A stretch of DNA of 64,000 bases from DASRIA01 sp035650255 (GCA_035650255.1 DASRIA010000011.1:21320-85319); one strand, 5' to 3'. Positions 25,057 to 33,079 are shown, counted from the first letter of the stretch. Translations and numbers: made by a program. Notes: generated by a model not told the origin, from the letters alone.

Positions 25057-25226
25057 TGCGCCGTCGGAGGCGCGCTCTCTGGGTGAAGGCGCCTCCTATT
25101 CCTGCGCGCCGGGCCGGCGAACCGCATTCGTGCATCCGCACGGCCCCGCGCTTCGTCCCTTAGCCGATAGACATCACCGCCCTCGGCTTTCTTCCCTCGA
25201 ATCGGCCATTGGTCATCGGTCGGCCC

Positions 25227-27875
25227 CTAGCAGTTCTTCCGAACGCACTTGACCTCGCCCTTGACCTTGGCGCGCTTCTTGGCCTTCTTGCTCTTCTTGG
25301 ACTTCTTGCTCTTCTTGGCGCACTTGCACTTCTTCGCCTTCGGAGCGGTCGCGGAGGACTTCGCGGCCGGTGCGGGCGTCGTGACGTAGTGGTGCACCAC
25401 GATCGTCGTCACCGTCGGGGGCTGCGGGCCACCGTTGCCGTTGCCACCCTCGTGGCCGTTCTCCTCCTCGGCCTCGCCGGCCGACTGGTCCTGGTCGTTG
25501 CCCTGCTTGGTCTTGTTCTTGTTGCTCGACTTCGCGGACGTCGACCCCTCGTTGCTCTGGCTGACGTTCCCGTTGAAGCACCGGGTGCACACGATGGTGA
25601 CGCCGGCCGGGACGTAGCTGTTGCTCTGCGTCGTCGTCGCCGTCGACGTGGAGCCCTGGCTGGTGCTGTTGCTGTTCGTCCCTGACTGAGTCTGGGTCAC
25701 GTCGTCGCCCGCACCCGCGCCCTCGGTGTCGCCACCGCCGGCCGACTGGGACTGGTCGTTCCCCTGCTCCGTTCCGTTCTGGTTCTCGGCCTCAGCCGAG
25801 GTGTCGGCCTCGTTCGACTGCGCGACGTCGCCGTTGAAGCAACGCGTGCAGGTGATCGTGCCGCCCTGGCCGCCACCGTAGGTGTTGCTCTGGGTGGTCG
25901 TGCCGGTCGCCGTGGAGCCCTGCGACGTGCTGTTGCTGTTCGTGCCCGACTGGTCCTGGGTCACGTTGTCGCCTGCTCCGTTGCCCTCGGTGTCGCCACC
26001 GCCGGCCGACTGGGACTGCTCGTTGCCCTGCTCCGTCTCGTTGCCGTTCTCGGCCTCAGCCGAGGTGTCGGCCTCGTTCGACTGCTCGACGTCGCCGTTG
26101 AAGCAGCGCGTGCAGTCGATGGTGCCGCCGCCCGGACCACCGTTGGTGTTGCTCTGGGTGGTCGTCGCGGTGGCCGTGGAGCCCTGGCTGGTCTCGTTGC
26201 TGTTCGTCCCTGACTGGTCCTGGGTCACGTCGTCGCCCGCACCCGCGCCCTCGGTGTCGCCACCGCCGGCCGACTGGGACTGCTCGTTCCCCTGCTCGGT
26301 CTCGTTGCCGTTCTCGGCAGAGGCCTCGGTCTCGGCCTCGTTGCCCTGCTCGGCGTCGCCGTTGTTCGAACGGTCGCCGCTCGAGCCGGTGCCCGACCCG
26401 TTCTCGTTGCTCTGGGTCGTGGTGCCGGTGGCCGTCGAGCCCTGGCTGGTCGAGTTGGAGTTGTCGCCCGTCTGGCTCTGGTCGGCTGTGTCGCCCGCTC
26501 CATTGCCCTCGGTGTCGCCACCGCCGGCCGACTGCTCCTGCTCGTTCGACTGCTCGGTCTCGTTGCCGTTCTCGGCCTCAGCCGAGGTCTCGGCCTCGTT
26601 GCCCTGCTCGACGTCGCCGTTGTTCGAACGGTCGCCCGAGCTGCCCTCACCGCCACCGTTGGTGTTGCTCTGGGTGGTGGTGCCGGTGCTCGAGGAGTCC
26701 TGGCTCGTCGAGTTGGAGTTGTCGCCCGTCTGGGTCTGGTCGGCTGTGTCGCCCGCTCCAGCGCCCTCGGTGTCGCCACCGCCGGCCGACTGCTCCTGCT
26801 CGTTCGACTGCTCGGTCTCGTTGCCGTTCTCGGCAGAGGCCTCGGTCTCGGCCTCGTTGCCCTGCTCGGCGTCGCCGTTGCCCGAGCGGTCACCAGTGCT
26901 GCCCGACCCGGTGTTCTCGTTGCTCTGGGTCGTGGTGCCGGTGCTGGACGAGTCCTGCGACGTCTCGTTGCTGTTCGACCCGCTCTGGTCCTGGGTCACG
27001 TCGTCGCCGGCACCCGCGCCCTCGGTGTCGCCACCGCCGGCGGACTGCTCCTGCTCGTTGCTCTGCTCCGTCTCGTTGCCGTTCTCGGCCTCAGCCGAGG
27101 TGTCGGCCTCGTTGGACTGCTCGGCGTCGCCGTTGTTCGAGCGGTCGCCGCTCGAGCCGGTGCCCGACCCGTTGGTGTTGCTCTGGGTCGTGGTGCCGGT
27201 GCTCGAGGAGTCCTGGGTGGTGCTGTTGGTGTTCGACCCGGTCTGGTCCTGGGTCACGTTGTCGCCAGCCCCGGCGCCCTCGGTGTCGCCACCGCCGGCC
27301 TCCTGGGACTGCTCGTTGCCCTGCTCGGTCTCGTTGCCGTTCTCGGCCTCAGCCGAGGTGTCGGCCTCGTTGGACTGCTCGGCGTCGCCGTTGTTCGAGC
27401 GGTCGCCGCCCTCGGTGCCGGTGGCACCGGAGTTGTCGTTCGTCTGCGTGGTCGTGGCCGTGCTGGACGCGTCCTGGGTCGTCGAGTTGCTGTTCGTCCC
27501 GGACTGGTCCTGGGTCACGTCGTCACCGGAGCCTGCGCCCTCGGTGTCGCCACTGCCTGCGGACTGCTCCTGCTCGTTGCCCTGCTCGGTCTCGTTGCCG
27601 TTCTCGGCCTCAGCCGAGGTGTCGGCCTCGTTCGCCTGCTCGGACTCGCCGTTGTTGGAGCGGTCTCCGCTGCCGGAGCCCTCGGCCCCGTTGGTGTTGC
27701 TCTGTGTGGTTGTCGCCGTGTCCGTCGCGCCCTGCGTGGTGCTGTTGGTGTCGGTGCCCGTCTGCGTCTGAGTGGCGGTGTCACCGGCCCCTGCATCCTG
27801 GCCGTACGAGACGGCCGGGCTGCCAGCAATTGCAAGGGCGAGGATGCTCACGACGAGCGCTAGCTTGCGTCTCAA
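25227..27875 (-). CDS. Secreted low-complexity protein of nine tandem ~86-residue repeats, possible fibre/amyloid subunit
   Basis: 882 residues; TTG start after a GGAGG site. A signal peptide (about 1-25, LALVVSILALAIAGSPAVSYG) is followed by nine repeats (about residues 31-800). Each has one half like TQDQSGTNSNSTSQ with a Thr/Ser/Gln ladder (TTTQSN) and another like SNEADTSAEAENGNETEQ, ending in AGGGDTEGAGAGD. Q-x-G-x-N spacing recalls curlin and other beta-solenoid repeats but does not match curlin exactly. Repeats 7-9 carry CTRCFNG where the others have GDRSNNG. The tail (801-882) is Lys-rich with four Cys and a hydrophobic stretch TVTTIVVHHYVTT. Almost no aromatic residues occur in the repeats. 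Follows a proline-rich exported protein gene. Confidence 0.85.
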   Translation of the reverse strand: MRRKLALVVSILALAIAGSPAVSYGQDAGAGDTATQTQTGTDTNSTTQGATDTATTTQSNTNGAEGSGSGDRSNNGESEQANEADTSAEAENGNETEQGNEQEQSAGSGDTEGAGSGDDVTQDQSGTNSNSTTQDASSTATTTQTNDNSGATGTEGGDRSNNGDAEQSNEADTSAEAENGNETEQGNEQSQEAGGGDTEGAGAGDNVTQDQTGSNTNSTTQDSSSTGTTTQSNTNGSGTGSSGDRSNNGDAEQSNEADTSAEAENGNETEQSNEQEQSAGGGDTEGAGAGDDVTQDQSGSNSNETSQDSSSTGTTTQSNENTGSGSTGDRSGNGDAEQGNEAETEASAENGNETEQSNEQEQSAGGGDTEGAGAGDTADQTQTGDNSNSTSQDSSSTGTTTQSNTNGGGEGSSGDRSNNGDVEQGNEAETSAEAENGNETEQSNEQEQSAGGGDTEGNGAGDTADQSQTGDNSNSTSQGSTATGTTTQSNENGSGTGSSGDRSNNGDAEQGNEAETEASAENGNETEQGNEQSQSAGGGDTEGAGAGDDVTQDQSGTNSNETSQGSTATATTTQSNTNGGPGGGTIDCTRCFNGDVEQSNEADTSAEAENGNETEQGNEQSQSAGGGDTEGNGAGDNVTQDQSGTNSNSTSQGSTATGTTTQSNTYGGGQGGTITCTRCFNGDVAQSNEADTSAEAENQNGTEQGNDQSQSAGGGDTEGAGAGDDVTQTQSGTNSNSTSQGSTSTATTTQSNSYVPAGVTIVCTRCFNGNVSQSNEGSTSAKSSNKNKTKQGNDQDQSAGEAEEENGHEGGNGNGGPQPPTVTTIVVHHYVTTPAPAAKSSATAPKAKKCKCAKKSKKSKKSKKAKKRAKVKGEVKCVRKNC

Positions 27876-27903
27876 CGTGTTCCTCCAATCGATTAACTGA
27901 TCG

Positions 27904-27923
27904 CCGGGGAACCAGATCCCCGG
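27904..27923 (-). promoter_or_regulatory. Hairpin in the leader of the nine-repeat protein gene
   Basis: Perfect 7-bp stem CCGGGGA/TCCCCGG with a 6-nt loop, in the 76-bp gap between two co-directional genes. It could attenuate read-through or stabilise the downstream mRNA. Confidence 0.4.
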
Positions 27924-27951
27924 TGTGGCCCTTGTGTGCGCGCCGGGCGGC

Positions 27952-28791
27952 TTAGCCCGGGTGCTCGATTGGGGGCACGTATGCCGACGGCCACCAGAAG
28001 ACCGCCGAATTGCGAAAAGCTCGTGTCCAGTCCGGCGGCAGCATGCGGAAGACGGCCAAGAGGCCGAGCGCGGTCAGCATGACCAGCGCGGCTCCTCCAC
28101 CGCCGCCACCGCCGAACAGGTTGAAGAAAAGCATCGTGTTGCCGGAGCTGTCCACGAGGACCAGCCCGGCGCCGCCCGAGCCGGCCTGCGCCTGGCGCGC
28201 CGCACGCTCGCGTGCGTCCAGCGCCGGGATGCTCGCGGCGGCCGCGGCGATGGAGCCGAAGCGCGTGAAGCTGCCGAGCACCGCGGTCTCGCCGTCCCCG
28301 CCGCTCGATCCGCCGGTGCCGAGGATGAAGGCGTCGCCCTTCTCGGTCCAGGCCCAGTCCTCGCCGGTCGATGCCGGCGGCAGCGGGGCCGTCGGTGCGA
28401 AGGACTCGGCCGGACCGGCCTCTGCCGGCGCGGCAATCTGCGTCGTCGACGACGCCGCTGGCGTGCGCGCCGGCTCCGGGCGCTGCTGCGGCTCGACGCG
28501 CGCAGCCGGCTCCGGCGGCGGCTGGACTTCGTTACCGGCTTCTGGCGGGGGTGGGGAAGCGTCAACCGGGTCCGGCGGCGGCGGCGGAGGCTCGGGTGCC
28601 GGCTCCGGCGGAGGCGGCGGAGGCTCGGGTGCCGGCTCCGGCGGAGGAGGCGGAGGCTCGGTCGCCGACGGGCCGCCGTCCGGTGGCGCGTCCAGCACCT
28701 GCGCAAACGACGCAGGTGCCCACACGGCGAACGCCGCGGCGCAAACTGCCGCGACGAGAATCGCGCGAATCAGGTTAGGCGCAGTCGACAT
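27952..28791 (-). CDS. Exported proline-rich protein with C-terminal membrane segment
   Basis: 279 residues from ATG. Signal peptide about 6-32 (LVAAVCAAAFAVWAPASFA), then a P/E/A-rich region with PPPPPP-EPAPE units (about 40-110), a globular middle part containing DWAWTEKGDAFILG and SFTRFGSIAAAAASIPALDARERAARQAQAG, then SGNTMLFFNLFGGGGGGG and a hydrophobic span (AALVMLTALGLLAVFRM) with a short charged tail. The proline region looks like a wall-spanning stalk. I recognise no family. It lies 76 bp upstream of the nine-repeat protein on the same strand and probably shares its transcript, which suggests an anchor or export partner. Confidence 0.78.
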   Translation of the reverse strand: MSTAPNLIRAILVAAVCAAAFAVWAPASFAQVLDAPPDGGPSATEPPPPPPEPAPEPPPPPPEPAPEPPPPPPDPVDASPPPPEAGNEVQPPPEPAARVEPQQRPEPARTPAASSTTQIAAPAEAGPAESFAPTAPLPPASTGEDWAWTEKGDAFILGTGGSSGGDGETAVLGSFTRFGSIAAAAASIPALDARERAARQAQAGSGGAGLVLVDSSGNTMLFFNLFGGGGGGGAALVMLTALGLLAVFRMLPPDWTRAFRNSAVFWWPSAYVPPIEHPG

Positions 28792-28938
28792 TCTCTGCGA
28801 CAAGAACCAGCTCTGGGTCGTGACATGAACCAAACACGTTGAGGACCTCCACCTCTGCGTGCATTGCTATGGCGAGGACGTCCGTGTTGAGGACCCAGAA
28901 CCCTCGACGCGGAAAGTAACTCCGCGATTCTCGCGAGC

Positions 28939-28984
28939 GCAACCCGCGTTGTCAGAAATGCAACGTCGATTGCACGAACGCAAC
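28939..28984. promoter_or_regulatory. Three GCAAC pentamers phased about 20 bp apart, with a TGCAA palindrome
   Basis: GCAAC at 28939, 28960 and 28980 (spacing 21 and 20 bp, two helical turns). The middle one is part of TGCAA-cgtcga-TTGCA (28959-28974), and CAAC-N4-GTTG overlaps the first (28940-28951). They lie in the 249-bp divergent gap between the exported-protein gene and the membrane HTH gene, suiting a dimeric regulator. Nothing else in the gap is coding; GTTGAGGAC occurs twice (28838-28846 and 28885-28893). Confidence 0.5.
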
Positions 28985-29040
28985 CGTGTGTGCACGCGTG
29001 CGCAGACTGCTTGCGGTTTGCGTTTCCCCTGGAATCGTTC

Positions 29041-29727
29041 ATGGCGATGAGGAGAGGAATCGCCGATTGGACCGCCGCCGCGCTGGCCGTTGCAATTCTC
29101 GGGCTGGGCGGGCTCGTCGTGATCAAGCCCGCGCTCGATCACTGGGACGACGTGTACCGCGCCGACCCGTTCGTCGTCGGCACGACGACGCAGAAGGTGC
29201 AGAAGCGGCTGCCCGCCACCGGCAGCCGGCAGTCGCGCCCCCGGGTCAGCCGCACGACCACCACGACGACCGAGGACGCGTCGTCGCTGCCCGAGCGCCT
29301 GCTGGGCAAGGCCGGGACGCTGGCGCTGCGCCTGGGCCTGGTCGTGCTCGTGGCGTGGCTCGCGGCCGCGCTGCTCCAGCGCGCGCTGCTCGGCACATAC
29401 GCGCTGCGCATCGGCCCGCCGCCCGCGCGTCCCCGCAAGGCGCCCGAGCCCGGCGTGAACGGCGCCACTCCACACGCGGCGGAAGAGGCGGACACAGCAG
29501 TGGTTCCAGCCCAGAACGGCGACCCTGCACCGGAGCCGGCCCCGGCGGCCAGCTTTGCCCCCGCGATCGCGAAACTCATCGCGACACGGCGCGAGGAGCT
29601 CGGCCTGTCGCAGCGCGAGCTGGCCAAGCGGGCCGGGATCAGCCACACGGTGGTCTCACGCGTCGAGGGCGGGGAGCACTCCCCGAGCCCGAAGACGCTC
29701 GAGCGCCTCGCCGACGCCCTCAGCTGA
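29041..29727 (+). CDS. Membrane-anchored XRE-family helix-turn-helix protein
   Basis: 228 residues from ATG. A first hydrophobic span (11-29), an external loop with a Thr-rich patch (about 31-92), a second span (94-115), a Pro/Ala-rich cytoplasmic linker (122-172) and a C-terminal Cro/C1-type HTH (176-228: IATRREELGLSQRELAKRAGISHTVVSRVEGG). This layout would allow an outside or membrane signal to reach DNA directly, though linker and HTH could also localise the chromosome. It is divergent from the two exported-protein genes and flanked on both sides by GCAAC/GTTGC clusters, making it the prime candidate for their regulator. Confidence 0.85.
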   Translation: MAMRRGIADWTAAALAVAILGLGGLVVIKPALDHWDDVYRADPFVVGTTTQKVQKRLPATGSRQSRPRVSRTTTTTTEDASSLPERLLGKAGTLALRLGLVVLVAWLAAALLQRALLGTYALRIGPPPARPRKAPEPGVNGATPHAAEEADTAVVPAQNGDPAPEPAPAASFAPAIAKLIATRREELGLSQRELAKRAGISHTVVSRVEGGEHSPSPKTLERLADALS

Positions 29728-29730
29728 GCC

Positions 29731-29829
29731 GTTGCCCGCGCGCGGGCGTTGCTTTCGCGTTGCGATGCGGAAAACAACACCGCCGCGAGGTGGTGCCGGC
29801 GTAAAGCAACAGCAGACCGCGCGTGTTGC
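29731..29829. promoter_or_regulatory. Cluster of five GTTGC/GCAAC pentamers in a convergent gap
   Basis: GTTGC at 29731, 29748, 29759 and 29825, GCAAC at 29806; another GTTGC at 29855 lies inside the next gene. GTTGCTTT (29748-29755) and AAAGCAAC (29803-29810) form an 8-bp inverted repeat, so part of the cluster may be a terminator between the convergent genes. The same pentamer occurs upstream of the HTH gene. Confidence 0.4.
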
Positions 29830-30729
29830 TCAGGGCTCGACGGGCGCCGGGCCTGTTGCCCGGGTGCGGGAGCCCAGCGCGCGAGCGCCGATGAACGCGA
29901 TCAGCGCCACGCCGGCGACGATCGCGAGGGCCAGCGTGAAGTCGAGCCCGGCTTTGTCGAACAGCGCCAGCGAGGCCGCGATCATCACGACGCCCAGAGC
30001 GGTGCGCAGCACGCCCGTCGGCAGCCGCATGATCAGGTGGCTCCCGATCCACACGCCGGGAATCGACCCGATCAGGATGGCGGCCACCAGGCCGAAGTCG
30101 ACGTTGCCGGCCACGATGTGGGCAACCGAGGCCGCCGCCAGGAGCACCGCGGCGTGGAACACGTCGGTGCCCACCACGTGCTTGGGCACCAGCCTGTAAT
30201 AGGCGATCAGGAACACCGCGATCAGGGTGCCCGAGCCGGCCGAGGTCAGCCCGATGACGAATCCCGTGCACGCGCCGATCACCACACCCGCGATCTTGTG
30301 CCGGCGGGTCAGGACGAAGCGCTCCCGCTCCCGCAGGTGGTGCCCGTTCGAGAACAGCGCCCGCCCCAGCACGATCGTGCCGACCACGATCAGCGCGATC
30401 GCGAGCATCGTCAGGACGATGTCGTCCAGGTCGCTGCCGTAGCGGTCGTGGAGCCACTCGATCACCCAGACACCCGCGATCGCTGCCGGGACGCTCCCGA
30501 TGGCCAGCCAGAGCGAGATGCCCAGGTTGACGGTCTTCAGGCGCAGGTGCCGCCAGCCGCCGACGGTCTTGGTCACGGCCGCATAGGTGATGTCCGACCC
30601 GACCGCGGTCACGGGGGCCGTGCCGAACACCAGGATCAGCAGCGGAGTCATCAGCGACCCACCGCCCATTCCCGTCATTCCGACCAGAAACCCCACGCCG
30701 AACCCGAACGGGATCAGAAGCGGATCCAT
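29830..30729 (-). CDS. TauE/SafE-family sulfite/organosulfur exporter
   Basis: 299 residues with about eight hydrophobic segments and two repeated halves: FGVGFLVGMTGMGGGSLMTPLLIL at the start and CTGFVIGLTSAGSGTLIAVFLI in the middle, the duplicated GxxxGxGGG-like signature of TauE/SafE. Members move sulfite, taurine-derived anions or related small anions. It is third in a run with cysH and sat (25-bp gap from sat), which suggests sulfite or sulfate handling in assimilation; uptake versus export cannot be decided here. Confidence 0.9.
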   Translation of the reverse strand: MDPLLIPFGFGVGFLVGMTGMGGGSLMTPLLILVFGTAPVTAVGSDITYAAVTKTVGGWRHLRLKTVNLGISLWLAIGSVPAAIAGVWVIEWLHDRYGSDLDDIVLTMLAIALIVVGTIVLGRALFSNGHHLRERERFVLTRRHKIAGVVIGACTGFVIGLTSAGSGTLIAVFLIAYYRLVPKHVVGTDVFHAAVLLAAASVAHIVAGNVDFGLVAAILIGSIPGVWIGSHLIMRLPTGVLRTALGVVMIAASLALFDKAGLDFTLALAIVAGVALIAFIGARALGSRTRATGPAPVEP

Positions 30730-30754
30730 TTATCCCCCTGCACGCGTGCCGCCC

Positions 30755-31921
30755 TCAGGCAGGCACGCCCTGTCCCTCTGCGCTCTCCCGCATTGCGTCT
30801 ATCAGTATGTCCGCAACTTCCGGCCTTGTGAACTCTTCCGGCGGCCGCTGGCCCGCCCGCAGCATCTCCCGGACCTTCGTCCCGGACAGGAACACCCTGT
30901 CATCCGGGCCCGCCGGGCTGGTCTTGCTGGTGGCCATGCCCTTCGTCAGCTTGCAGTAGAAGGAGTGCTCGAACATCATCGGCTCGATGCCCAGCTCGCT
31001 GGGCTCGAACTCCCCGAAGATCTCCTGCGCGTCATACGTGCCGTAGTAGTCGCCCACGCCGGCGTGGTCGCGTCCCACGATGAAGTGGGTGCAGCCGTAG
31101 TTCTTCCGGATCAGGGCATGGAAGATGGCCTCGCGCGGGCCGGCGTACCGCATGGCCGCCGGGTTGATGGCGAGCAGGACGTGGTCCGCCACGTAGTAGT
31201 GCTGGAGCAGGGCCTCGTAGCAGCGCATCCGCACGTCCGCCGGGATGTCGTCGGACTTCGTCTCGCCGACCAGCGGATGGATGAACAGGCCGTCCACGGA
31301 CTCGAGCGCCGCCTTCGTGATGTATTCGTGGGCGCGGTGGATCGGATTGCGAGTCTGGAAGCCGACCACCGTCTTCCAGCCCCGCTCGGCGAACGCCGCG
31401 CGCGACGCGGCCGGGGGCAGGATGTAGTCCTGGAAGGCCTGCGGGTGCTCCGGGAGGTCGATCGCGCGCACGGGTCCGGCGAGGCAGCGCGTGCCCTCGG
31501 CCTGGACCGCCGCGACGCCCGGGTGCGCCTCGTCGGTGGTGCGGTACACGTGTCGCGCTTCGCGCTCGAGGTCGCGTTCGAACACCTCCTCGACGTCGAT
31601 CACGCCCAGCAGGCGCCCGCCCTCGTCGTGCAGCGCGAGCCGGTCGCCCTCGGCAGCATCCGCGCCGGTCGCAAGGGTCACGGGGATGCTCCACGGCAGC
31701 CCGTCCGCGAGGCGCATCTCGTCCACGATGCGCCGCCAGTCGTCGGAGCCCTGGAACCCACGCAATGGGCTGAACCCACCGACGGCCAGGAGCTCGAGAT
31801 CCGCGGCCTGCCTCGGCGTGAGCGAGACGGAGTCGAGCGAACCTGCTTCCTTCTTCAGCTCGTCGCGCTTCTCGGCGCGCGCGAGCAGGTCGACGAGCTC
31901 ACCTCCGTGCGGCTCGATCAT
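30755..31921 (-). CDS. sat: Sulfate adenylyltransferase (ATP sulfurylase)
   Basis: 388 residues, the homomeric Sat type rather than CysDN. PUA-like N-terminal part, then the nucleotidyltransferase signature QTRNPIHRAHE (about 198), HPLVGETKSDDIP, GRDHAGVGDYYG and a C-terminal SGTKVREMLRAG. It activates sulfate with ATP to adenosine 5'-phosphosulfate, the substrate of the APS reductase encoded just upstream (28-bp gap). The C-terminal APS-kinase domain of some Sat proteins is absent. Confidence 0.96.
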   Translation of the reverse strand: MIEPHGGELVDLLARAEKRDELKKEAGSLDSVSLTPRQAADLELLAVGGFSPLRGFQGSDDWRRIVDEMRLADGLPWSIPVTLATGADAAEGDRLALHDEGGRLLGVIDVEEVFERDLEREARHVYRTTDEAHPGVAAVQAEGTRCLAGPVRAIDLPEHPQAFQDYILPPAASRAAFAERGWKTVVGFQTRNPIHRAHEYITKAALESVDGLFIHPLVGETKSDDIPADVRMRCYEALLQHYYVADHVLLAINPAAMRYAGPREAIFHALIRKNYGCTHFIVGRDHAGVGDYYGTYDAQEIFGEFEPSELGIEPMMFEHSFYCKLTKGMATSKTSPAGPDDRVFLSGTKVREMLRAGQRPPEEFTRPEVADILIDAMRESAEGQGVPA

Positions 31922-31949
31922 CGTCCCGTGCGACCGGCGACGCCGGCGC

Positions 31950-32663
31950 TTACTTGGACTCGGCGGGATGCAAGCCGCACTCGACCTTGTCCTGGCCGGC
32001 CCAGCGGCCCGCCCGGGGGTCCTCGCCGGGCATCACCTTGCGCGTGCAGTGGGTGCATCCGATCGAAGGGTAGTTCTGGTCGTGGAGCGGGTTGTACGGC
32101 ACGTCGTGCTCGTGGATGTACGCCCACACGTCCTTCAGCGACCAGTCCGCGAGCGGGTTCGCCTTGATCAGGCCGAACTTGTCGTCGACCTCGACCTTGC
32201 GCGAGTTGGCCCGCGTCGGCGCCTGGTCGCGGCGGATGCCCGTGATCCAGGCATCCACGGACCCGAGCGCGCGCTTCAGCGGCTCCACCTTGCGGATCGC
32301 GCAGCACTGGTTCGGGTCTCGCGCCCACAGCTCGTCGCCGTGCAGCTTGGCCTGCTCCTCGAGGGAGATGTTGTGGTACCGCTCGAAGTTGAAGCCGTAC
32401 CGCTCCACGAAGCGGTCCCTCGTCTCATACGTCTCCTGGAAGAGGACGTCGGTGTCGAGGTAGAAGATCCGGATTTCAGGCTCGATCCGGTGCAGCATGT
32501 CGAGCAGCACCGACTCCTCCTGCTGGAACGAGCACGCGACGTAGAGGCTGGGGTGGAACTGGTCGACCATCCACCGCAGCGTGGCCTCCGGTCCCTGGGG
32601 CTCGAGCTCAGCGGCGACCTGCTCCAGCTCCTCGGCTGTCCAGTTCTTGGTTGCTGTGGGCAT
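31950..32663 (-). CDS. cysH: Adenosine 5'-phosphosulfate (APS) reductase
   Basis: 237 residues from ATG at 32663. PAPS-reductase fold (CSFQQEESVLLDML P-loop-like, YLDTDVLFQETY, TGIRRDQAPTRA). The pairs C120-C121 and C203-x-x-C206 mark the [4Fe-4S]-containing APS-reducing form, and C229 in ECGLH is the catalytic cysteine. It reduces APS to sulfite with thioredoxin. First gene of the cysH-sat-transporter unit, with a dyad-shaped operator about 50-80 bp upstream. No APS kinase is needed, matching the absence of cysC here. Confidence 0.95.
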   Translation of the reverse strand: MPTATKNWTAEELEQVAAELEPQGPEATLRWMVDQFHPSLYVACSFQQEESVLLDMLHRIEPEIRIFYLDTDVLFQETYETRDRFVERYGFNFERYHNISLEEQAKLHGDELWARDPNQCCAIRKVEPLKRALGSVDAWITGIRRDQAPTRANSRKVEVDDKFGLIKANPLADWSLKDVWAYIHEHDVPYNPLHDQNYPSIGCTHCTRKVMPGEDPRAGRWAGQDKVECGLHPAESK

Positions 32664-32711
32664 CAAGGGTCCTTTCGAGGTTAAGCGGAGCTTTCCCGTC
32701 GGAGCCGACAA

Positions 32712-32743
32712 AATAACACAATCCCGACTGGATTTAGGTTATT
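32712..32743 (-). promoter_or_regulatory. Dyad operator upstream of the sulfate-assimilation genes
   Basis: On the plus strand AATAAC-aca... and GGATT-tag-GTTATT: nested arms AATAAC/GTTATT and AATCC/GGATT around CGACT, symmetric apart from a one-base difference. AT-rich in a GC-rich setting, 49-80 bp before the cysH ATG. Typical of a dimeric sulfur-responsive regulator (for example Rrf2 type), whose identity is not shown here. Confidence 0.6.
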
Positions 32744-32815
32744 TGACCTCTGATGGGGTTTTCGGCCCCGGGCGAGGGTCCTTTAGCGGATCGGCACGGT
32801 CCGGCACCGCGCCGC

Positions 32816-33022
32816 CTACTCGGAGACGCGCTCCACCAGGAAGGCGATGCGGACGTGCGCGCGCCACTCCTCGAGGTTGTCGCCGCGCAGCCCGGTCGAG
32901 ACGACGTCCACCGCCTTGATGTTACGCAGCGATGTACGCGCCTCCGTGAGCGCCTGCCGGACCGCGTCGTCCGAGCTCTTGCTCGACGTGCCGATCAGCT
33001 CGATGATCTTGACTGCCGCCAT
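32816..33022 (-). CDS. Dodecin (flavin-binding dodecamer)
   Basis: 68 residues, the typical dodecin length, beginning MAAVKIIELIGTSSKSSDDAV and including EWRAHVRIAFLVE. Dodecins form hollow 12-mers that store or buffer riboflavin, FMN or CoA. Start supported by GGAGG 8 nt upstream. A perfect 24-bp palindrome lies 34-57 bp upstream, overlapping a CATAAT -10-like box, so expression is probably regulated. Confidence 0.93.
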   Translation of the reverse strand: MAAVKIIELIGTSSKSSDDAVRQALTEARTSLRNIKAVDVVSTGLRGDNLEEWRAHVRIAFLVERVSE

Positions 33023-33055
33023 TCGAATTCCTCCGTCGTCAGGTTGAGCAGCGCA

Positions 33056-33079
33056 TTATGAGCACGGGCGTGCTCATAA
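33056..33079 (-). promoter_or_regulatory. Perfect 24-bp palindrome upstream of the dodecin gene
   Basis: Arms of 11 bp, TTATGAGCACG and its exact complement, separated by GG. On the minus strand it ends in CATAAT, usable as a -10 box. No T tract follows, and it stands 34 bp from the ATG, so an operator is more likely than a terminator. Confidence 0.6.

Noticed and set aside
25882..27771. A 629-codon open frame on the plus strand opposite the nine-repeat gene
   Set aside because: It mirrors the repeats on the other strand, has a Val/Ser/Pro-rich composition without any family pattern, and lacks a ribosome site; the minus strand has signal peptide, TTG with GGAGG and coherent repeats.
25476..27785. 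CRISPR array or non-coding satellite
   Set aside because: Units of about 258 bp are coding in one frame throughout, with no alternation of short repeats and unique spacers.
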